Source of the DNA: Ilumatobacteraceae bacterium
Lineage (GTDB): Bacteria > Actinomycetota > Acidimicrobiia > Acidimicrobiales > Ilumatobacteraceae
Length of the DNA: 64,000 nucleotides
Direction of reading: 5' to 3'
Assembly (NCBI GenBank): GCA_021298435.1
Contig: JAJTFJ010000003.1
Coordinates: forward strand, 36,077 to 100,076
Both the position numbers and the translations under genes were made by a program. The notes under the pieces are model-generated. The model was not told the origin of the DNA, did not search any database, and saw only the letters and a list, made by a program, of their open reading frames with translations. Of the stretch, positions 36,198 through 43,325 are shown in pieces (position 1 is the stretch's first letter; each line of letters opens with the position of its first letter).

Positions 36198-36653
36198 ATG
36201 GCGAAGTGGTCGGTTTTTGAGTCAGAAGCACCTGCTGTAGCTGCCAAGATCCGCAGCCGTTTCGAGGGTCATCCCCATCACGTTCTCGGCACGCTTGATT
36301 CGTCGGGGGCTCCACGCCTCAGTGGAATCAATGTGTTCTTTAACAAAGGAGTGGTGTGGTTTGGTTCAATGCCGTCGGCATTGAAATCGCATGACATCAA
36401 GAGAGATCCACGGATATCTCTTCATTCGGCCACGTTGTCCGAAGAACTTGACGGAGGAGACGCCCGAATTTCTGGCTTGGCATTGGAACTCCCTGCAGAA
36501 TCCGCACGTGCGTGGAGACCAGAGAATCCGAGTGATGGTGAGTTCTTTCAGATTGATATTCAGAAGGCTCACATTGTGGAAGTGGCAGATGAACAACTTG
36601 TCATCACCATGTGGGATACAGAGAACGGACTCCGTATCGTTCAGCGGCAATGA
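36198..36653 (+). CDS. Pyridoxamine-5'-phosphate-oxidase-like split-barrel protein (FMN/F420 family)
   Basis: A 151-aa flavin-binding split-barrel protein. HVLGTLDSSGAPRLSGINVFF and VVWFGSMPSALKSHDIKRDPRISLHSAT are the strand-loop signatures of the PPOX/flavodoxin-like oxidoreductase group, to which F420-dependent Ddn/FDOR-B enzymes belong. Since cofD and cofE are encoded nearby, F420 is a possible cofactor, as are FMN or haem. I moved the start from 36087 to ATG 36198, since the earlier one lies within divergent menB and behind the promoter. It overlaps the FMN-reductase gene by 4 nt (ATGA), suggesting a redox pair. Confidence 0.82.
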   Translation: MAKWSVFESEAPAVAAKIRSRFEGHPHHVLGTLDSSGAPRLSGINVFFNKGVVWFGSMPSALKSHDIKRDPRISLHSATLSEELDGGDARISGLALELPAESARAWRPENPSDGEFFQIDIQKAHIVEVADEQLVITMWDTENGLRIVQRQ

Positions 36654-37171
36654 CAACTCTTCTTGCTTTCTCTGGTTCTCTCCGTAAGGACTCTTTCAAT
36701 ACTCGCGTTCTTCGTGCGTTGCCAGCTTTGGCTCCAGCAGGAACGCAGATTGCTTTGTTCGACATCTCAGACCTGCCGATGTACAACCAGGACCTCGATG
36801 GTGAAACCGTTCCAGAGATTGTTGCCGCGCTTCGTGCTGCAATCGCAGAAGCCGACGGCGTCATCATTGCTGGTCCTGAGTACAGCGGTTCGTATTCCGG
36901 TGCCACAAAGAATCTCATTGACTGGGCATCTCGCCCGTTTATGGCTGGACCCATCATTGGCAAGACATCAATGGTGATTGCGACGACTCCTGGGCCCGGC
37001 GGTGGAAAGAATGTTCTTCCTGCAACAAGTGGACTCTTGCAGGCATTGGGAGGCAAGGTTGTCGCTCAAGTCGGCGCAGCGGCTATTCATGAAAAGTTTG
37101 CTGCCGATAGCGACACCATCATTGATGAAGAATTCGCACAGCAACTACGTGAAGGTCTTGCTGCCTTCTAG
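36650..37171 (+). CDS. NADPH-dependent FMN reductase-like flavoprotein
   Basis: A 173-aa flavodoxin-fold reductase. LLAFSGSLRKDSFNTRVLRAL is the FMN phosphate-binding loop (GSLRxxSxN), and IIAGPEYSGSYSGATKNLIDW is the second flavin-binding loop, as in chromate/quinone reductases and NADPH-azoreductases. Electron acceptors could be quinones or free FMN. The ATG at 36650 overlaps the PPOX-like stop (ATGA), so the track's 36611 start is too early. A perfect hairpin follows the stop. Confidence 0.9.
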   Translation: MTTLLAFSGSLRKDSFNTRVLRALPALAPAGTQIALFDISDLPMYNQDLDGETVPEIVAALRAAIAEADGVIIAGPEYSGSYSGATKNLIDWASRPFMAGPIIGKTSMVIATTPGPGGGKNVLPATSGLLQALGGKVVAQVGAAAIHEKFAADSDTIIDEEFAQQLREGLAAF

Positions 37172-37177
37172 ATTCTG

Positions 37178-37199
37178 ATCTCGTCGTTGGTGACGAGAT
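37178..37199. terminator. Hairpin between convergent genes
   Basis: ATCTCGTC-gttggt-GACGAGAT is an 8-bp perfect stem followed by TTT on the plus strand. It lies just between the flavin-reductase stop and the carboxyltransferase stop. Confidence 0.6.
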
Positions 37200-39029
37200 T
37201 TACCAGGCATCGACCATGGGGCGCTTCTTGCCATCGCGTGCACGCCATGAACGCGTAGAACCGATGACGCTGAGAATGCGCTGGCGAGTTTCCGCAGGGT
37301 CAATGACATCGTCAATTTCAACGTGGCTCGCCATATTGAGAGCGCTGCCATGTTCATATGCGCGCGCAATCAGTTTGGCTTCTAGTTCGTTGCGTTCCTG
37401 TTCGTTATCAATCGCAGCAAGTTCTTTGCTAAACCCGAGTCGGACGGCCCCTTCAAGGCCCATGCCTCCGAATTCACCAGTGGGCCACGACACTGTCATT
37501 GCGTTGGAATGAAAACCACCGCCTGCCATTGCCATTGCGCCAAGGCCGTAGCCCTTGCGCAACACAATTGTCACCAGTGGCACCGTGATGCTCGCTGCAG
37601 TGACAAACAGGCGTCCAAAGTGACGCACTTGAGCAGTGTGTTCGGCGTCTGGGCCGACCATAAAGCCTGGCGTGTCACACAAGCTGACGATGGGGATGTC
37701 ATAGGCATCGCACAACTGAATAAAACGTGATGCTTTGTCGGAGGCATCGGCGTCAATAGCACCACCAAGGTGAGCCGGGTTGTTCGCAATGACACCGATT
37801 GGCTTACCTTCGATGCGCAGAAGAGTGGTGAGGATTCCGACGCCAAAGGTGGGCCGCAATTCAAGAGATGAGTCGATGTCGGCGAGTGCATTGATGACAG
37901 TGCGTACGTCGTACACGCGAGTGCGTTGTTCAGGGATGAGATCACGAAGCATTGCATCGTCATGTCGCTTCCAGTTCTTGGTTGCACCTTGGAAGAACCC
38001 GAGGTACTTCTTTGCAACAGTCACGGCCTCGGCTTCATCGGCAACACGAACATCAATGACGCCGTTTGCGGTCTGCACGCCGATAGGACCAATGTCGGTG
38101 GGCTTGACGACACCAAGTCCGCCACCTTCAATCATCGCTGGCCCGGCCATGCCAATGTTCGAGTTTTCTGTGGCGATGATGACATCACAGCAGCCAAGCA
38201 AGGCAGCGTTGCCTGCAAAGCAATACCCAGATGTGATGCCAACAAGTGGAACAAGACCCGAGAGGCGAGCAAAGAGAGCAAAGGCAGGGCCATCGAGACC
38301 AGCAACACCGGCTGCATCGGTATCGCCGGGGCGACCACCGCCACCTTCAGCAAAGAGAACGACGGGAGTGCGAAGTTGTTCAGCGACAGTAAAGAGCCTG
38401 TCTTTCTTTCGGTGGTTGAGGAATCCTTGTGTTCCCGCAAGCACGGTGTAGTCGTACGACGCCACAGCAACACGGGCAATGTCTTCGTCGAACTCTGCTG
38501 CATTCACTGTGGCGATGCCACCGACTAGTCCGTCTGCTGGCGTATTGCGAATGAGATCATCAAGTTCTCGACGCTGACGTTGCGCAGCAATGGCAAAAGA
38601 CCCGTACTCGACAAAACTTCCGTCATCCACGAGGTCAGCAATGTTGGCTCGTGCGGTCCGTTGTCCTTTTACTGTGCGTCGCGCGACTGCTTCGGGGCGC
38701 GCCTCGTCAGTGGTGAGGCGGCGGCGCTCTCGGTATCGCGCGAGGTCATCGCGCTCGTGATTGCTATGGCTACTTGTCGCTTCTTTTGTGTGGACAGCAA
38801 TGACACCAGGAGTGATGCTGACCAGCACTTGACCTGCAGCGATCGTGTCGCCTTCGGCAACTGCAATTGAAGCAACAACACCATCGACTCCTGCTTCCAC
38901 AGGATGTTCCATCTTCATTGACTCGATAATGAGAATTTCCTGCTTCGCGTGAACGGAGTCTCCGACAGCAACTGCGACCTTAAAGATGGTGCCGAGCAGT
39001 GGAGAGGCGATGTCATGTTTCGAAGCCAT
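37200..39029 (-). CDS. Biotin carboxyl carrier-carboxyltransferase fusion (acyl-CoA carboxylase beta type)
   Basis: A 609-aa protein. The first about 75 residues form a biotinyl domain with ESMKMEHP (Lys near residue 39 is the biotin site). After a linker comes a carboxyltransferase of the propionyl-/methylcrotonyl-CoA carboxylase beta class: VEYGSFAIAAQ, VVLFAEGGGGRPGDTD, ITSGYCFAGNAALLGCCDVIIA, VSLCDTPGFMVGPDAEH and YGLGAMAMAGGGFHSNAMTVSWPTGEFGGMGLEGAV. Normally the carrier domain sits on the biotin-carboxylase subunit, so an N-terminal carrier on the CT subunit is unusual. No biotin carboxylase gene is in the window. GACAAT lies 5 nt before the ATG. Confidence 0.88.
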   Translation of the reverse strand: MASKHDIASPLLGTIFKVAVAVGDSVHAKQEILIIESMKMEHPVEAGVDGVVASIAVAEGDTIAAGQVLVSITPGVIAVHTKEATSSHSNHERDDLARYRERRRLTTDEARPEAVARRTVKGQRTARANIADLVDDGSFVEYGSFAIAAQRQRRELDDLIRNTPADGLVGGIATVNAAEFDEDIARVAVASYDYTVLAGTQGFLNHRKKDRLFTVAEQLRTPVVLFAEGGGGRPGDTDAAGVAGLDGPAFALFARLSGLVPLVGITSGYCFAGNAALLGCCDVIIATENSNIGMAGPAMIEGGGLGVVKPTDIGPIGVQTANGVIDVRVADEAEAVTVAKKYLGFFQGATKNWKRHDDAMLRDLIPEQRTRVYDVRTVINALADIDSSLELRPTFGVGILTTLLRIEGKPIGVIANNPAHLGGAIDADASDKASRFIQLCDAYDIPIVSLCDTPGFMVGPDAEHTAQVRHFGRLFVTAASITVPLVTIVLRKGYGLGAMAMAGGGFHSNAMTVSWPTGEFGGMGLEGAVRLGFSKELAAIDNEQERNELEAKLIARAYEHGSALNMASHVEIDDVIDPAETRQRILSVIGSTRSWRARDGKKRPMVDAW

Positions 39030-39087
39030 GTGTCATTGTCCCACATGGGGTGTGCTGTGATTCCTGCCGAGCGGTTCGAGAGGACAC

Positions 39088-39093
39088 TAAGTT
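39088..39093 (+). promoter_or_regulatory. -10 hexamer TAAGTT for the AEC transporter
   Basis: TAAGTTcggagg-GTG. The 6-nt spacer itself resembles a Shine-Dalgarno but abuts the GTG. Confidence 0.45.
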
Positions 39094-39099
39094 CGGAGG

Positions 39100-39990
39100 G
39101 TGATTCTCATTGTGGTGGCGACATTTCTCGTGTGCTGGGCTATTGGGTCACGAGTCACTGTCCCGCCGACGCTGATTGTTTTTGCTGAAAAATACGTCAT
39201 CAACTTTGCACTGCCGGCAGTGATCATCGCGAAGATGACCACCGTTGAGGTGAGTTCAGAATTACTCATCCCTGTTTTTGCTGCTTGGGGGAGCATGGTG
39301 GGGTGTGCGGCTGCGGTTTATTGCATAGGCCGATTCCGGAAGTGGTCGCAAGACACAATTGGTGCCTTATTGCTGGTTGCAGTACTCGGCAACACCAGTT
39401 TTCTTGGTCTCGGGATGGTGGGTGGTCTCTTGGGTGATGACCATCTGTCTGCTGCGATTGCCTATGACCAGCTAGGTACTTTTCTTGCTCTTGCAATTTA
39501 TGGTTCATACATCTCTAGTCGTTTTGGAACAGGTGACACTGGCGGACGGGCAATTTTGCAGAGGCTGTCTCGGTTCGGTCCATTCCTCGCATTATTGACA
39601 GTCGTTCCGTTGCGAATTATTGGTCTTCATGCCGACGTTGTGGCCGTGCTGAATGACATTGGGTACACAGTTGCACCCGTTGCCATGGGGGCTTTGGGTT
39701 TGCGGTTTACGTTGCGGGTAGACCGCTCTGTGATTGCACCCGCAGTGACAGGGCTGATCATCAAGATGGTGGCTGTTCCTGCTGTGCTATTTCTTGTGGC
39801 GCTGTTCTTTGCTTCCACAGGGGATGTGATGTGGAGTACGTCGATTCTTGAATCTGCCGCTCCTCCAATGGTGACTGCTGGAGTTGTCGCGATCGCCTCT
39901 GGCTTTAACGAAAAGTTGGTGGCATTTGTGGTGGGTGTTGGGACATTGGCAGCGTTTGCGTGGCTTCCCATGGTGTCCCTTGTTCTGTAA
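39100..39990 (+). CDS. AEC-family (auxin-efflux-carrier-like) transporter
   Basis: A 296-aa membrane protein with about ten hydrophobic helices in two five-helix halves, as in AEC/MleP transporters of organic acids. The N-terminal half carries KYVINFALPAVIIAKM and LLLVAVLGNTSFLGLGMV (the conserved N-x-x-F/Y-G-like motif). The second half includes LESAAPPMVTAGVVA, matching the P-[PA]-A-type crossover motif. Likely substrates are dicarboxylates or other small carboxylic acids. The gene heads a run of metabolic genes (ligase, amidohydrolase, hotdog protein) and may import or export their substrate. Confidence 0.78.
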   Translation: MILIVVATFLVCWAIGSRVTVPPTLIVFAEKYVINFALPAVIIAKMTTVEVSSELLIPVFAAWGSMVGCAAAVYCIGRFRKWSQDTIGALLLVAVLGNTSFLGLGMVGGLLGDDHLSAAIAYDQLGTFLALAIYGSYISSRFGTGDTGGRAILQRLSRFGPFLALLTVVPLRIIGLHADVVAVLNDIGYTVAPVAMGALGLRFTLRVDRSVIAPAVTGLIIKMVAVPAVLFLVALFFASTGDVMWSTSILESAAPPMVTAGVVAIASGFNEKLVAFVVGVGTLAAFAWLPMVSLVL

Positions 39991-40026
39991 CCGCTCCAGT
40001 GTTAGTGATGAGCAACTTTCGCACTA

Positions 40027-40032
40027 AACATT
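40027..40032 (+). promoter_or_regulatory. -10-like hexamer AACATT for the acyl-CoA ligase
   Basis: AACATTgagtca-ATG, a 6-nt gap. Confidence 0.4.
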
Positions 40033-40038
40033 GAGTCA

Positions 40039-41487
40039 ATGATTTCCTTCATCCAGCGCCTCGAAGATCTTGCGGCAGAGTCGCCGAATGCCATTGCGAT
40101 TTCATGCGGCTCGGACAGCATCACTCGTGCGGAACTGATTCGACAGGGTTACAACCTTGCGGTGTACTTGCATGAACACGGAACTCGGGAAGGTGACATG
40201 GTCACTGTCGCGGTTCCCAACAGCATTGACTTCTTCATTACCTATGTCGCCGCGTGGCGCTTGGGTGCAACCCCACAACCAATCTCATCGCGATTACCGC
40301 AACGAGAACTCGAAGCGATTCTTGAACTTGCGAACCCTTCTGCACTGATTGGAGTAGGCGAAGGTGACTTCCCTGGACGAACAAGTGTGTCGATGGGCTT
40401 TCGCGCGCCCGATGCAGATGCATCACACTTGCCATACGTCATCTCACAGGCATGGAAGGCACCAACATCGGGTGGAAGCACTGGTCGTCCAAAACTGATT
40501 GTCTCAGGTGACCCTGCAGCGTTCGATGAGACATTGCCACCGCCACTGATGATGGACCCGGGTGGATGTCTTGTCATGCCAGGGCCGCTGTATCACAACG
40601 GACCTGCAGTCTGGAGTTGTCAAGCGTTGCTCAACGGTCTCCAGGTTGCTTTGTTGCCACGTTTTGATGCATCAGGAACTCTTGCTGAGATTCAGAAATA
40701 CAAGGGCAGTGTCTTGTACATGGTGCCCACCATGATGAAACGCATTCTGCGACTTCCTGATGAAGAGCGTTTGTCGTACGACCTCTCTTCGCTGCGCGTG
40801 GTGTGGCATCTTGCAGAGCCATGTCCGGAATGGTTGAAGCTTGCGTGGATTGAGTGGCTTGGTGCGGAACGCATCTTTGAGTTGTATGCGGGTACTGAAG
40901 CACAGATTGCAACAGTGATTACAGGTCCCGAGTGGATGGCCCATCGCGGATCAGTGGGCAAGGTGATTCCGGGGACTGTTTCCATTACTGATGAAGATGG
41001 CAACGAAGTGCCCGTAGGGGAGATGGGTGAAGTGTGGATGCGCAGTCCTCGTACAACACCTACCTACAAATACCTCGGAGCGACTGCTCGAACCCGTGAA
41101 GGCGGATGGGAATCTCTCGGGGATATGGGACGTCTCGATGAAGACGGGTACCTCTACTTAGGTGATCGAGCATCTGACATGATTCTGTCTGGTGGTGCCA
41201 ACATTTATCCCGCAGAGATCGAGTCTGTTATTCAAGAACATCCTGCAGTCAAGTCATGTGCAGTTATTGGTCTTCCTGATGAAGACAAAGGCAATACGGT
41301 GCACGCAATTATTGAAGCTGATGTTGCAGAGGTCTCTGAAGATCAATTGAAGGCGTTTCTTGGAGAGAGACTTGTGATTTACAAAGTCCCTCGCACGTTT
41401 GAATTCGTTGATTTTGCACTTCGAGATGACGCAGGCAAGGTGCGCCGTTCCGCTTTACGTGCCGAACGTTTACCCAAAGGTCATTAG
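40039..41487 (+). CDS. AMP-forming acyl-CoA ligase (ANL superfamily)
   Basis: This 482-aa enzyme activates a carboxylic acid with ATP and CoA. It shows the AMP-binding P-loop APTSGGSTGRPKLIVSG, the aromatic/acyl-pocket region ELYAGTEAQIATVI, the hinge DMGRLDEDGYLYLGDRASDMILSGGANIYPAEIE and the C-terminal catalytic Lys in DDAGKVRRSALRAERLP. The short length and the G-G-A-N-I-Y-P variant resemble bile-acid or steroid side-chain CoA ligases, but the acid is unknown. It converges with the amidohydrolase gene, leaving only 3 nt between stops. Confidence 0.88.
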   Translation: MISFIQRLEDLAAESPNAIAISCGSDSITRAELIRQGYNLAVYLHEHGTREGDMVTVAVPNSIDFFITYVAAWRLGATPQPISSRLPQRELEAILELANPSALIGVGEGDFPGRTSVSMGFRAPDADASHLPYVISQAWKAPTSGGSTGRPKLIVSGDPAAFDETLPPPLMMDPGGCLVMPGPLYHNGPAVWSCQALLNGLQVALLPRFDASGTLAEIQKYKGSVLYMVPTMMKRILRLPDEERLSYDLSSLRVVWHLAEPCPEWLKLAWIEWLGAERIFELYAGTEAQIATVITGPEWMAHRGSVGKVIPGTVSITDEDGNEVPVGEMGEVWMRSPRTTPTYKYLGATARTREGGWESLGDMGRLDEDGYLYLGDRASDMILSGGANIYPAEIESVIQEHPAVKSCAVIGLPDEDKGNTVHAIIEADVAEVSEDQLKAFLGERLVIYKVPRTFEFVDFALRDDAGKVRRSALRAERLPKGH

Positions 41488-41490
41488 TTC

Positions 41491-42330
41491 TTACGTTGCA
41501 ACTTGAGACGTCAGTCGTAGTGCATTTCTGCCGGCGATTGAACTCAGTGCGTCGCTGCTGAGATTCATGCCTGTGAGCCAGTTGAGGCAATCAGTCACGC
41601 TAATCGCCGTGTTTGGTGTATCAGAGCCAAACAGAATGCGATCACTCATGTGTTCCAGGCATTCGACGTCTACTTCGGGAAACTCGGAGACAACGGGCGT
41701 GAGGTCTGCATATAGCGAAGGATGTTCTTTCATTAATTGCAATGCAGTGTGAGATGAATGGTGGCCGCAGTGAGCAAGAATCATTGGCAAGTCCGGGTAG
41801 TCGTCAGATACTTTCGCAATGCTGGGCAATTCTTCGGCTTCGGTCCGACCGTTCACGTTGTGTCCCAAATGAACAATGACGGGAAGTCGACGCTCATTTG
41901 CAAATGAGAACACCGGCTTCAATTTCGGGTCATCAATGGTGAACGACCCTACAGAGCAATGCAATTTGAGAACACGAAGCGCCATCGAATCCACGCCTTC
42001 TTGCACGATGGATACGGCGTCATCATCTCCGGGGTGGACAGTTAAGCCCGGAACGATCTGGATTGGTTTTTCAGAAAATTGGTGGGCAGTTGCGGCTGAG
42101 GCTTGATTGAGGCCACGCGCAACACCAGGTTTGTGTGCATAAGGAAGTGTCCAGAAAGTGTCGACACCTTCTCGATGAAGTGAATCGACTACAAAATCGT
42201 GATCATTTGGATAGGCAAGTTGCATACGACCGCCAATCCCGGCATCAAAGAATGCGCGAACTTTTTCACCTAATCGACCAGGCAACAGGTGTACGTGTGA
42301 GTCGACGACTTCCATTCCGTTGATTGCCAT
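41491..42330 (-). CDS. Amidohydrolase-2 family TIM-barrel metal-dependent hydrolase
   Basis: A 279-aa protein starting MEVVDSHVHLLPGRLG (the metal-binding HxH), continuing with LKLHCSVGSFTIDDPKL, VIVHLGHNVNG, MILAHCGHHS (further His ligands) and ILFGSDTPNTAISV with the catalytic/metal Asp. The family includes ACMSD-like decarboxylases and lactone hydrolases. I moved the start from 42480 to ATG 42330, because TACGGT is 7 nt upstream and the metal motif follows at once. The gene is divergent from the hotdog gene. It could act on the acid activated by the neighbouring ligase, by inference. Confidence 0.85.
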   Translation of the reverse strand: MAINGMEVVDSHVHLLPGRLGEKVRAFFDAGIGGRMQLAYPNDHDFVVDSLHREGVDTFWTLPYAHKPGVARGLNQASAATAHQFSEKPIQIVPGLTVHPGDDDAVSIVQEGVDSMALRVLKLHCSVGSFTIDDPKLKPVFSFANERRLPVIVHLGHNVNGRTEAEELPSIAKVSDDYPDLPMILAHCGHHSSHTALQLMKEHPSLYADLTPVVSEFPEVDVECLEHMSDRILFGSDTPNTAISVTDCLNWLTGMNLSSDALSSIAGRNALRLTSQVAT

Positions 42331-42337
42331 CCTGTGA

Positions 42338-42343
42338 ACCGTA
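42338..42343 (-). promoter_or_regulatory. -10 hexamer TACGGT for the amidohydrolase
   Basis: TACGGTtcacagg-ATG, a 7-nt gap. Confidence 0.5.
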
Positions 42344-42364
42344 ATTCTCGCTCCGACCGTCTGC

Positions 42365-42370
42365 AACAAT
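42365..42370 (+). promoter_or_regulatory. -10-like hexamer AACAAT for the hotdog-like gene
   Basis: AACAATggggt-ATG, a 5-nt gap. It lies downstream of the track's GTG start (42334) and therefore supports ATG 42376. Confidence 0.42.
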
Positions 42371-42375
42371 GGGGT

Positions 42376-43284
42376 ATGCCTACTCGCGCTTTTCCTACGG
42401 AACTCACAATTGCTGGCCCCGTGCGTTCTCCGCATCAGATGTTGGCTCATCAGGAATATGACGGTCATGCAAGCGTGCATGATGAGGCAACGGCAGACAA
42501 GTTAGGTCTGGCGGGAGCACCGATCGAAGGGCCCACACACTTCAGTCAGTTTGATCCCATTGGTGTCACCTTGTGGGGCGCTCAGTGGTTTGAGCAGGGT
42601 TGCATCAGTTCTCATTTTGAGAACATGGTGATTGAAGGCGAAACGGTGCAGCCGTTTGCGGTGACAGCGTCTGTCAGTAGCGCGCGTATCGGCGCCACCA
42701 AGGGCGATGGAAGTTCCGTGTTGTCGGGAACACTGACCTTGGGCCCTGATCACGGTGAGACGGAATTGGATCGACGACTTGCTGGGTTGAAAGATCCAGG
42801 GGAGCTCTTCATCGTTGATCAGTTGGTCGTTGGTCAACGAAGTGAGCCGCACCGCGTCACGATGGGGCCAGACGAGCACAATGGTGCTCTGTATCCGTTC
42901 TCGTTAAATGACAAGTTAAAGGTCATTACAGAATCGTCGCCGTGGTATTCAACAACCGACTCTCCATGGGGACGCGCGATCATTCCGACGGAGATGGCCA
43001 GTGTGTTGGCTCACAAAGCTGGTGGCGTTGGTTCAGTTCGTGGGCCGGCGGTCGGACTATTCATTGATTTGGAAGTACGCATGGTGGATGGACCTCTGTT
43101 CGTTGACCATGAATACGAACTGGTACATGAGATTGTGGGAGTGGGGCAGAGTCGCCGCGTAGAGAGTTGGTGGACTCGCACGTACATCTCCGATCCGGTG
43201 ACAGGCGGATTGATAGCAACGGTCCTGCTTCATCAGGGTGTGTTCAAAGCGTCATACGAGAAGTACCCCGCCGACAAGTTGTAA
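42376..43284 (+). CDS. Probable hotdog-fold (MaoC/FAS1-dehydratase-like) protein
   Basis: A 302-aa protein with weak MaoC-like features. The segment SPHQMLAHQEYDGHASVHDEATADKLGLAGAPIEGPTHFSQF resembles the hydratase region with D-x4-H-type residues. The C-terminal half (DHEYELVHEIVGVGQSRRVESWWTRTYI) looks like a second hotdog strand set. I would expect an acyl-CoA or acyl-thioester substrate, but no catalytic residue is certain. The start was moved from GTG 42334 to ATG 42376 on promoter evidence. It stands next to the amidohydrolase and acyl-CoA ligase, possibly in one catabolic pathway. Confidence 0.58.
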   Translation: MPTRAFPTELTIAGPVRSPHQMLAHQEYDGHASVHDEATADKLGLAGAPIEGPTHFSQFDPIGVTLWGAQWFEQGCISSHFENMVIEGETVQPFAVTASVSSARIGATKGDGSSVLSGTLTLGPDHGETELDRRLAGLKDPGELFIVDQLVVGQRSEPHRVTMGPDEHNGALYPFSLNDKLKVITESSPWYSTTDSPWGRAIIPTEMASVLAHKAGGVGSVRGPAVGLFIDLEVRMVDGPLFVDHEYELVHEIVGVGQSRRVESWWTRTYISDPVTGGLIATVLLHQGVFKASYEKYPADKL

Positions 43285-43300
43285 GAACGCAATAACGTTC
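43285..43300. terminator. Weak hairpin between hotdog gene and kup
   Basis: GAACG-caataa-CGTTC forms a 5-bp stem right after the stop. A second short inverted repeat (gacag-ga-ctgtc) follows. There is no T-tract, so function is doubtful. Confidence 0.3.
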
Positions 43301-43325
43301 GTCCGTGACAGGACTGTCGTCGTTA

